DNA of 13,660 nucleotides, from contig JBJOHK010000091.1 of NCBI GenBank assembly GCA_046047755.1, positions 1 through 13,660 of the forward strand. The letters are read 5' to 3'. Below the pieces are notes generated by a model. That model was not told the origin of the DNA. It made no database searches and worked only from the letters and a program-made list of their open reading frames with translations. This stretch comes from JALRLA01 sp046047755. GTDB lineage: Bacteria; Bacteroidota; Bacteroidia; NS11-12g; UBA955. Made by a program: the position numbers and the translations under genes. This document shows, piece by piece, positions 1-5,045 of the stretch (positions are counted from its first letter, which is position 1; each line of letters opens with the position of its first letter).

Positions 1-325
1 CGGCGTGCGTAAGTCCACATTTGTCTAGCAGCTTGCAGTAATCGTCGAACTGATGGCGGGCAATGAAGGCTTCAAACAAAGTACCGCCGAAATACACAGG
101 GATACCGGCTGACTGGTACAATTTGATTTTGTCCTGCAAGTTGGGAGTCACAAAACTGGTGCCGAAGCCCAGCTTTACAATGTCAGTGATTTCGCTGCTC
201 ATGCTCAAGAAGTCTTCTACTTCTCTCAAGCTGAGGCCTTTGTCCATGACCATCGTCAAGCCGCCACTGCGCGGTTTTTGGGTGCGCTCGGGCAATTGGC
301 TCAAATTAAAAAGATCGCTATTCAT
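1..325 (-). CDS. comA: Phosphosulfolactate synthase (ComA family), 3' end outside the window
   Basis: The first 108 codons of a ComA-type phosphosulfolactate synthase are visible. The family adds sulfite to phosphoenolpyruvate to give phosphosulfolactate, the first step of coenzyme M synthesis in methanogens and of sulfolactate formation in Bacillus (YitD). The protein starts MNSDLFNLSQLPERTQKPRS. Recognisable family blocks follow: LTMVMDKGLSLREVEDFL (about residues 24-41), VKLGFGTSFVTPNLQDKIKLY (about 51-71) and PVYFGGTLFEAFI (about 77-89), the early strands of the TIM-barrel. The ATG at 323-325 lies inside the last codons of the upstream TPR gene, an 8-nt overlap, so the two are probably cotranscribed and translationally coupled. 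Bacteroidota do not make coenzyme M; sulfolactate or sulfonolipid metabolism is a possible use but is inference. The family call is firm; the physiological role is open. Confidence 0.85.
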   Translation of the reverse strand, partial: MNSDLFNLSQLPERTQKPRSGGLTMVMDKGLSLREVEDFLSMSSEITDIVKLGFGTSFVTPNLQDKIKLYQSAGIPVYFGGTLFEAFIARHQFDDYCKLLDKCGLTHA

Positions 326-1775
326 ATCGAATGGTAGTGAATCGAAGAATGCATTCCAGTATGCTGGTGGCCTTTTTCAATTCTGGTGCAAAAGTAAACA
401 AAAGGAAATGCTCTTCGGGAGCAATCTCCAAGGCTTTTTCCAATACAAAGATGGCGGCCGGTTGGTGCCCGCACAGGTAACACAAGGCTCCCATTCGATA
501 AAGCAATTGGGGGTTGCTGGGGTTGTTTTGCAGACCTTGTTCAACAATTTCCAAAGCTCTTTCTCGGTCTCCCGATTCTGAAACGGCCAAACTGTAATCC
601 AACCACAATTCTGGAGTATTGGGGTATTCGATGCTCAGGGTTTCGTAAAGGGGTTCCCACTGTTCTTTGGACTCTATTCCTAAGTAGGCAGAGGCTAAAA
701 CAAGGCCATAATCGCTTTCGAATTTGTCCAAATCGTAGGCCTTTTCTAGGTAAGGAATCGCGGCGGCATAGTTGCCTTCGTAATGGTAAGTCAAACCCAT
801 CGAATACCAGCATTCGGCGTCATGAGGCTCTCGTTTGAGTACCTCGTTGTACAATGTGCGACTGCCTTTTATGTCTCCGGTTTCGTAGTAGCTCCAAGCC
901 AGCAAGCCTTCGATTTCTTGAAAGGTCTTCTTTGGGAAACGCTTCACCTGTTCGTTGTACTGGGCAATCAATTGGCTGTATTTCTCTGATTCGTACAGGC
1001 ATTCGAAGTAAGCCAGCCATGCATCGGCGAAATTCTCGTGAATGGTAACGGCGTAATCCAACGCCGTAAGGGCCTTTTCAAACTCGCGCAGCGCCATATG
1101 AGCAGAACCCAATACATACCAAGCTTCATGGCTGTAGGGGTCTTGGTCAACGATCTTTTCAATCATGGGCAGTAAAGCCCCCATTAGCCCAGTTTCGTCG
1201 GTGTTCTCTAGGTATTTTTCCAAAATGCCGTTCACTTCGGCACCCAATTCTAGGGCTCGCTCCAAAACAGGCATGGCCAAGTTGTACTGCTTGTGATGGA
1301 GCAGCATGTCCAATACTTCTTCCAATAGACCTTCGTCATCCCCGCAGGTATTTAGGGCATTCAACAGGGCATCAATAGCCTTTTCGGGTTCATTCTGCAA
1401 ACCCCAAATCATAGAATCCATGAATATCAGGGTGGGCTCAAAGGGCGTGTAGGCCAAAGACTGCTCGATGTATTTGCGGGCTTTCTTGTACTTTTTCTCC
1501 CGAATCAGCCATTCGGCCATGTGTATGGCGAAGACCGGTATGTAGGGGAAGCGTTGAAGGCCCTGTTCGAGAATCAATCTCATGTAAGTATCGGCCTTGA
1601 ATTCGCCCTTGGCACTCGGAAATTGATTCGAGTAGTACTTGAAAAGTTCGATGAGTTCTCGGGCCGAAAAAGATTCGCGGGATTTGCGTTCAAAATCTCT
1701 CGCCAATGCATTCAAATCACCTTCGAAGGCATCGTCTTCTTCTTCGTCGTCCCAGTCTGAGGAGAAAAAGGGCAT
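318..1775 (-). CDS. Tetratricopeptide-repeat protein, 485 aa
   Basis: This is a cytoplasmic TPR-repeat protein with no visible signal peptide or membrane segment. The N-terminus is strikingly acidic (DWDDEEEDDAFEGD, residues 7-20). Helical repeats fill most of the rest. The clearest TPR units are at about 213-248, 286-317, 318-351, 386-419 and 420-453, with signatures such as AWYVLGSAHMALREFEKAL and CWYSMGLTYHYEGNYAAAI; looser repeats lie at about 75-180. No enzymatic domain is evident, so it is probably a protein-protein scaffold with unknown partners. I chose the ATG at 1773-1775 because the frame further upstream opens only with a TTG and adds non-repeat sequence, and because a TAACTTTG promoter box sits directly before this ATG. 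The stop overlaps the comA-like start by 8 nt. TPR proteins occur widely in Bacteroidota and this one has no specific name I can support. Confidence 0.85.
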   Translation of the reverse strand: MPFFSSDWDDEEEDDAFEGDLNALARDFERKSRESFSARELIELFKYYSNQFPSAKGEFKADTYMRLILEQGLQRFPYIPVFAIHMAEWLIREKKYKKARKYIEQSLAYTPFEPTLIFMDSMIWGLQNEPEKAIDALLNALNTCGDDEGLLEEVLDMLLHHKQYNLAMPVLERALELGAEVNGILEKYLENTDETGLMGALLPMIEKIVDQDPYSHEAWYVLGSAHMALREFEKALTALDYAVTIHENFADAWLAYFECLYESEKYSQLIAQYNEQVKRFPKKTFQEIEGLLAWSYYETGDIKGSRTLYNEVLKREPHDAECWYSMGLTYHYEGNYAAAIPYLEKAYDLDKFESDYGLVLASAYLGIESKEQWEPLYETLSIEYPNTPELWLDYSLAVSESGDRERALEIVEQGLQNNPSNPQLLYRMGALCYLCGHQPAAIFVLEKALEIAPEEHFLLFTFAPELKKATSILECILRFTTIRYE

Positions 1776-1778
1776 ACC

Positions 1779-1786
1779 CAAAGTTA
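1779..1786 (-). promoter_or_regulatory. Putative -7 promoter box for the TPR-comA operon
   Basis: On the minus strand this reads TAACTTTG, a perfect match to the Bacteroidota -7 consensus TAnnTTTG. It ends only 3 nt before the ATG of the TPR gene, so a start site about 5-7 nt downstream would give a leaderless or nearly leaderless mRNA. I see no clear TTTG at the -33 position, so this is a motif match only. Confidence 0.4.
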
Positions 1787-1795
1787 GGTTCGATA

Positions 1796-1809
1796 GCCTC
1801 CCTTGAGGC
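1796..1809. repeat. Small inverted repeat in the TPR/lysE-like divergent intergenic region
   Basis: GCCTC-CCTT-GAGGC is a perfect 5-bp stem with a 4-nt loop, upstream of both divergent genes. There is no T-tract, so it is not a terminator. It could be an operator half of the divergent region or chance. Confidence 0.3.
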
Positions 1810-1846
1810 GGCTTTGGCCAAGCGGTCTTCCACAACTTTCACACAA

Positions 1847-1856
1847 ACCAATTGGT
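1847..1856. repeat. 10-bp palindrome ACCAATTGGT in a divergent promoter region
   Basis: This is a perfect 10-bp palindrome 26-35 bp upstream of the lysE-like -7 box at 1882-1889. A second palindrome, TTGGCCAA, lies at 1814-1821. A position upstream of the promoter would suit an activator or repressor site, but no regulator gene is adjacent and short palindromes occur by chance. Confidence 0.25.
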
Positions 1857-1881
1857 ATCTCGCTCAAAGCCTTGTTCTGCC

Positions 1882-1889
1882 TACCTTCG
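1882..1889 (+). promoter_or_regulatory. Putative -7 promoter box for the LysE-like gene
   Basis: TACCTTCG differs at one position from TAnnTTTG and ends 4 nt before the ATG at 1894. This is the same tight placement as at the divergent TPR gene. No convincing -33 TTTG is seen. Confidence 0.3.
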
Positions 1890-1893
1890 CTGC

Positions 1894-2493
1894 ATGCTCG
1901 AGTTGATGGGATTGGGGTTCATCAGCGGATGCCTAGTGAGCATCTCCCTAGGTTTCATCTTTTTTATGTTGATAGAGACGGCTATTTCCAGAGGATGGAA
2001 AGCGTCCTTTCAGATCATTTTGGCTGTGCTTATGGGCGATTCTATTCTGCTGGGATTGGCCCTTTTATTCAGCCAATCTTTGTCTCAAACACTGCATGAA
2101 TTTGGGACAGTCCTTCACCTCATAGCAGGGCTTATGTTCATAGGCATGGGTTTGTATCAATTCACTCATCCTAGAACAGCACCGGGATCTTCCAATCGCG
2201 GAGAATCGGCCCTTTTTCTTCGGGCACTATTGATCAATCTAGGCAATCCCTCCAATTGGACTTTTTGGTTGGTTCTTTACAGTGCACCTCCTGTTTCTAG
2301 GGCCAATGCTATGGGTCAATGGGTTTTTGGTGCTTCGGCTTTAGCGAGTATAGTGGCTTGTTCTGTCGTGGTTTCCATGCTCGCATCGAAAACGGGGAAG
2401 TATTTACCCGATAAAAGCGTTTTGCGCATCAATCAGGTTGTTTCTTTAGGCTTGCTCGCAGTCGGAGTGTATTGGTTATTGTTCACGAGATAA
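1894..2493 (+). CDS. LysE/RhtB-type membrane exporter, 199 aa
   Basis: This is a small polytopic inner-membrane protein of the LysE/RhtB amino-acid exporter type. Six hydrophobic segments can be drawn at about residues 5-27, 38-60, 70-91, 107-131, 140-163 and 178-197. The N-terminal GFISGCLVSISLGFIFFML helix followed by the short IETAISRGW loop, and the later LINLGNPSNWTFWLVLY segment (about 113-129, compare the LNPK-type loop of LysE proteins), fit the family. The substrate cannot be told from sequence. The ATG at 1894 is preferred because a TACCTTCG box ends 4 nt before it; the ATG at 1906 (MGLGFISG) is an alternative and a TTG at 1852 is unlikely. The gene is divergent from the TPR gene, and its last 18 bp overlap the 3' end of the convergent epimerase gene. 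The family is likely; the function is only general. Confidence 0.7.
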   Translation: MLELMGLGFISGCLVSISLGFIFFMLIETAISRGWKASFQIILAVLMGDSILLGLALLFSQSLSQTLHEFGTVLHLIAGLMFIGMGLYQFTHPRTAPGSSNRGESALFLRALLINLGNPSNWTFWLVLYSAPPVSRANAMGQWVFGASALASIVACSVVVSMLASKTGKYLPDKSVLRINQVVSLGLLAVGVYWLLFTR

Positions 2494-2892
2494 GCCCTTG
2501 TCTTCGCACAATTCGGTCAGCACTCCACCTGAACTTTTTGGGTGTAGAAAGGCAATGCGCTTGTTGTCGGCTCCGTCTTTGGGCTGGGAATGAATCAAAT
2601 CGAACCCCTCATCTTTGAGGGCATCCAATCGTTGTTGTATGCCATCTACTTCAAAGGCCAAGTGGTGCAATCCTTCGCCTTTTTTGTCCAAGAACTTCGC
2701 AATGGGGCTTTCCTGATGGGTGGCAGCCAACAGTTCAAACTTGACACCATTTAATTCAAAAAAACTGGTGATAACCCCTTCGCTTTCAACGGCTTCTCGC
2801 TTATAAGGGGCTATGCCTAATAAGCGTGTAAATAAGGCTTCTGATTCCTCCAGGTCGCGAACGGCTATTCCAATGTGTTCCAACTTTTTCAT
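2476..2892 (-). CDS. mce: Methylmalonyl-CoA epimerase (VOC superfamily), 138 aa
   Basis: The enzyme interconverts (2R)- and (2S)-methylmalonyl-CoA and links propionyl-CoA metabolism to the B12-dependent mutase and succinyl-CoA. The length (138 aa) and two-module vicinal-oxygen-chelate fold fit the family. Landmarks are HIGIAVRDLEES at the N-terminus (metal ligand H6), KFELLAATHQESPIAKFL at 51-68 with the typical ESPIAKFL block, GEGLHHLAFEV at 72-82 (likely ligand H76) and VLTELCED near the C-terminus (likely ligand E127). The GLHHLAFEV plus ESPIAKFL combination favours epimerase over glyoxalase I. The gene stands alone, without mutAB next to it. Its 3' end overlaps the convergent LysE-like gene by 18 bp; its 5' end faces iscS across 98 bp. 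In that gap its own promoter is not clear: the nearest -7-like string on the minus strand is TTAATTCG. Confidence 0.88.
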   Translation of the reverse strand: MKKLEHIGIAVRDLEESEALFTRLLGIAPYKREAVESEGVITSFFELNGVKFELLAATHQESPIAKFLDKKGEGLHHLAFEVDGIQQRLDALKDEGFDLIHSQPKDGADNKRIAFLHPKSSGGVLTELCEDKGLSREQ

Positions 2893-2955
2893 AGATGTGT
2901 AAGATCTTATCGTCGAATTAACAACCTTTTAGCCGCTCAAGCGTTATTTTTGCAC

Positions 2956-2972
2956 TTTAGATTTGGTCTAAA
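2956..2972. promoter_or_regulatory. Inverted repeat TTTAGA-N5-TCTAAA at the iscS promoter (putative operator)
   Basis: TTTAGA at 2956-2961 and TCTAAA at 2967-2972 are perfect reverse complements separated by TTTGG. The dyad covers the -7 box TAGATTTG (2958-2965), so a bound regulator would block RNA polymerase. The same half-sites and spacing recur before iscU. The inner 15 bp (TTAGA-N5-TCTAA) have the size of Fur/PerR-type boxes, which is a resemblance rather than an identification. Confidence 0.55.
2958..2965 (+). promoter_or_regulatory. -7 promoter box of iscS
   Basis: TAGATTTG is a perfect TAnnTTTG match in the 98-bp mce/iscS divergent gap. It lies 25 nt before the iscS ATG, giving a leader of roughly 20 nt. 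A -33 TTTG at the usual distance is not evident. Confidence 0.5.
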
Positions 2973-2990
2973 TAAAAACGCTAAACACCC

Positions 2991-4202
2991 ATGAATCTGC
3001 CCATATACCTCGATAACAACGCAACCACCCCTACTGATCCGCGGGTGGTGGAAGCCATGCTTCCTTATTTCACCGAGTTCTTTGGAAACGCCGCTAGCCG
3101 TAATCATCCATTCGGATGGAAAGCGGAAGAGGCCGTGAGCTATGCCCGTGAACAAATAGCTGCCTTGATTGGTGCCAATGAGAAGGAAATTATTTTCACT
3201 AGTGGAGCCACAGAGAGCAACAACTTAGCGTTGAAGGGAGTGTTTGAGATGTACGCCGCCAAGGGCAATCACTTCATCACTGTTAGTACCGAGCACAAAG
3301 CCATTTTGGATGCTTGCAAGCATTTGGAAAAGCAAGGCGCAGAGGTAACCTATCTATCAGTAGGTGAAGATGGTTTGTTGAGCGTAGAGCAAATCGCTGA
3401 AGCCATGAAGCCCAATACGGTTTTGGTTTCGGTCATGTATGGCAACAATGAATTGGGCGTGATTCAGCCCATTCGCGAAATTGGTGCTTTATGCAAAGAG
3501 CGCGGAGTGCTGTTTCATACCGATGCCACCCAGGCAGTTGGAAAGATCCCCGTTGACGTGATGGCTGATCACATTGATTTGATGAGTTTCACGGCTCACA
3601 AAATGTACGGCCCCAAAGGTATTGGTGCCTTGTATGTGCGCCGCAAAAACCCACGGGTTAAGGTCACGGCTCAGATTGACGGTGGTGGGCACGAGCGCGG
3701 AATGCGCAGCGGTACCTTGAACGTCACCGGTATTGTAGGATTCGGCAAAGCCTGTGAGCTATGCCGTTTGGAGATGGTCGATGAGGCTAAGCGTCTGAGC
3801 GCTCTGCGCGACAAATTGGAAAATGCTTTGTTGACCGTTGAAGAGAGTTATTTGAACGGAAACAAGGCCAATCGCTTGCCTCATACCACAAACATCAGCT
3901 TCAAGTATGTGGAAGGAGAGGGCTTGATGATGGGCATCAAGGACATCGCGGTGTCTTCAGGTTCGGCCTGTACTTCTGCCTCCTTGGAACCCAGTTATGT
4001 ATTGAAAAGCTTGGGTTTGGACGACGAATTGGCCCATAGCAGTTTGCGTTTTGGTCTAGGTCGTTTTACTACCGAAGAAGAAATTGATTTTACCATTGAT
4101 TGTGTAACCAACGCCGTTCAGCGTCTTCGCGACATGAGCCCATTGTGGGAAATGTTCAAAGAAGGCATTGATTTGAAGAGCATTCAGTGGACTGAGCATT
4201 GA
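2991..4202 (+). CDS. iscS: Cysteine desulfurase IscS, 403 aa
   Basis: This PLP enzyme converts L-cysteine to alanine and loads persulfide sulfur on IscU and other acceptors in the cytoplasm. The length is close to E. coli IscS (404 aa). The N-terminal IYLDNNATTPTDPRVVEAM, TSGATESNN (70-78), TEHKAI with H102, HTDATQAVGK (176-185) and SFTAHKMYGPKG with the PLP lysine K204 are all present. The mobile catalytic cysteine is C327 in SSGSACTSASLEPSYVL, the long-loop form of group I (IscS/NifS) rather than SufS. The C-terminal tail EGIDLKSIQWTEH resembles the IscU-contacting tail of E. coli IscS, supporting IscS over NifS. It heads an iscSUA group. The start ATG follows a TAGATTTG promoter box that overlaps a dyad. 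No iscR lies upstream; the upstream gene is the divergent mce. Confidence 0.95.
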   Translation: MNLPIYLDNNATTPTDPRVVEAMLPYFTEFFGNAASRNHPFGWKAEEAVSYAREQIAALIGANEKEIIFTSGATESNNLALKGVFEMYAAKGNHFITVSTEHKAILDACKHLEKQGAEVTYLSVGEDGLLSVEQIAEAMKPNTVLVSVMYGNNELGVIQPIREIGALCKERGVLFHTDATQAVGKIPVDVMADHIDLMSFTAHKMYGPKGIGALYVRRKNPRVKVTAQIDGGGHERGMRSGTLNVTGIVGFGKACELCRLEMVDEAKRLSALRDKLENALLTVEESYLNGNKANRLPHTTNISFKYVEGEGLMMGIKDIAVSSGSACTSASLEPSYVLKSLGLDDELAHSSLRFGLGRFTTEEEIDFTIDCVTNAVQRLRDMSPLWEMFKEGIDLKSIQWTEH

Positions 4203-4206
4203 GTTT

Positions 4207-4223
4207 TTTAGAAAGAATCTAAA
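4207..4223. promoter_or_regulatory. Second TTTAGA-N5-TCTAAA inverted repeat, upstream of iscU
   Basis: TTTAGA at 4207-4212 and TCTAAA at 4218-4223 flank AAGAA. The half-sites and 5-nt spacing are identical to the dyad at the iscS promoter, but the spacer differs, so it is not a simple duplication of the stretch. It begins 4 nt after the iscS stop and ends 3 nt before the -7 box TAAATTTG, where the spacer of an iscU promoter would be. Confidence 0.55.
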
Positions 4224-4226
4224 TTG

Positions 4227-4234
4227 TAAATTTG
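4227..4234 (+). promoter_or_regulatory. Internal -7 promoter box before iscU
   Basis: TAAATTTG is a perfect TAnnTTTG match in the 42-bp iscS-iscU gap, 9 nt before the iscU ATG. It would let iscU-iscA be transcribed separately from iscS. The T-run at 4204-4209 occupies the -33 area but lacks the usual G. Confidence 0.45.
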
Positions 4235-4243
4235 AACGAAGAT

Positions 4244-4658
4244 TATGGCCTATTCAGATAAAGTCATCGACCATTACACCAATCCCCGCAACATCGGTAC
4301 CTTGGATAAATCCAAGAATACAGTAGGTACGGGTTTGGTTGGAGCACCTGAGTGCGGAGACGTGATGCGTCTTCAGATTGAGGTGAACCCCGAAACTGGC
4401 GTCATCGAAGATGCCAAATTCAAGACCTTTGGCTGTGGTTCTGCCATTGCCTCCTCCTCTTTGGCCACAGAGTGGTTGAAGGGAAAGACGGTCGACCAAG
4501 CTTTGGAAATTGACAATATGGAAATCGTGGAAGAGTTGGCTTTGCCTCCTGTAAAAATTCACTGTTCTGTGTTGGCCGAAGACGCTATTCGCCAAGCCAT
4601 CAATGACTACCGCGTCAAAAATGGCATGGAACCCATGGAATTGGAATCTCACCACTAA
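4244..4658 (+). CDS. iscU: Fe-S cluster assembly scaffold IscU, 137 aa (ATG at 4245)
   Basis: IscU is the scaffold on which [2Fe-2S] and then [4Fe-4S] clusters are built from IscS sulfur and iron. The coding sequence begins at the ATG at 4245. The three ligand cysteines are C37 (GAPECGDVM, with D39 at the usual position), C64 (FGCGSAIASSSLATEW) and C107 (KIHCSVLAEDAI). The N-terminal YSDKVIDHYTNPRNIGTLD is characteristic. LPPVK at residues 100-104 is the loop recognised by the HscA chaperone, yet no hscA or hscB is in the window. The 137-aa length is close to the E. coli protein (128 aa). The SufU-specific insertion is absent. The stop is one base before the iscA ATG, so these two are very likely translationally coupled. 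Confidence 0.95.
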
Positions 4659-4659
4659 T

Positions 4660-5016
4660 ATGACTGCGCTCGCCACCGATACCGATGCCATCACCTGCAC
4701 CGATAAGGCGCGGGCTAAGGCCTACTCATTGATGGCCGAAGCGGGCATTTCTCATCCCGAATATTTTCTGCGTGTAGGAGTAAAAGGCGGCGGATGCAGC
4801 GGCCTTACCTACGAACTCGACTTTGACAATGAGCCCAAAGCGGGTGACATGGAATTTGGTGATGACCAACTTAAGATTGTCTGCGACATGAAGAGTTTCT
4901 TATACCTGTGTGGTACAGAACTGGATTTCACAGACGGATTGAACGGAAAAGGATTTCATTTCAACAACCCCAATGCCTCGCGAACCTGCGGATGCGGGGA
5001 AAGTTTCTCGATCTAA
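4660..5016 (+). CDS. iscA: A-type Fe-S carrier, IscA family, 118 aa
   Basis: A-type carriers accept clusters from the scaffold and pass them to apoproteins. The signature C-X63-C-G-C is complete: C46 in VKGGGCSGLTYEL, then C110 and C112 in SRTCGCGESFSI. The fold block YELDFDNEP and the hydrophobic MKSFLYLCGTELDF stretch fit IscA/SufA/ErpA. Sequence alone does not separate the three; the position directly after iscU argues for IscA. I chose the ATG at 4660, one base after the iscU stop. An in-frame ATG at 4603 lies inside iscU and would add 19 residues unlike the family. A strong terminator follows 6 bases after the stop codon. Confidence 0.92.
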   Translation: MTALATDTDAITCTDKARAKAYSLMAEAGISHPEYFLRVGVKGGGCSGLTYELDFDNEPKAGDMEFGDDQLKIVCDMKSFLYLCGTELDFTDGLNGKGFHFNNPNASRTCGCGESFSI

Positions 5017-5022
5017 ACGAAG

Positions 5023-5045
5023 GGCCGGTTTTACCGGCCTTTTTT
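5023..5045 (+). terminator. Intrinsic terminator of iscSUA
   Basis: GGCCGG (5023-5028), loop TTTTA, CCGGCC (5034-5039), then a T6 run (5040-5045). The position right after iscA fits the end of the isc operon. Its T-run overlaps the leuS stop codon. Read on the minus strand the same hairpin lacks a good T-run, so it may serve leuS only weakly. Confidence 0.85.

Noticed and set aside
63..581. 172-codon plus-strand frame at the left edge
   Set aside because: It is antisense to the comA-like and TPR genes, both of which have clear family evidence.
1811..1840. Sequence resembling a tRNA D-arm (TTGGCCAAGCGG) in the TPR/LysE-like gap
   Set aside because: No acceptor stem, anticodon arm or T-arm could be matched around it; it is better read as a chance string containing the palindrome TTGGCCAA.
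2476..2892. Glyoxalase I as an alternative for the VOC protein
   Set aside because: The ESPIAKFL and GLHHLAFEV blocks and 138-aa length fit methylmalonyl-CoA epimerase better.
4603..4659. Upstream in-frame ATG for iscA
   Set aside because: It lies within iscU and adds residues unlike any A-type carrier; the ATG at 4660 directly follows the iscU stop.
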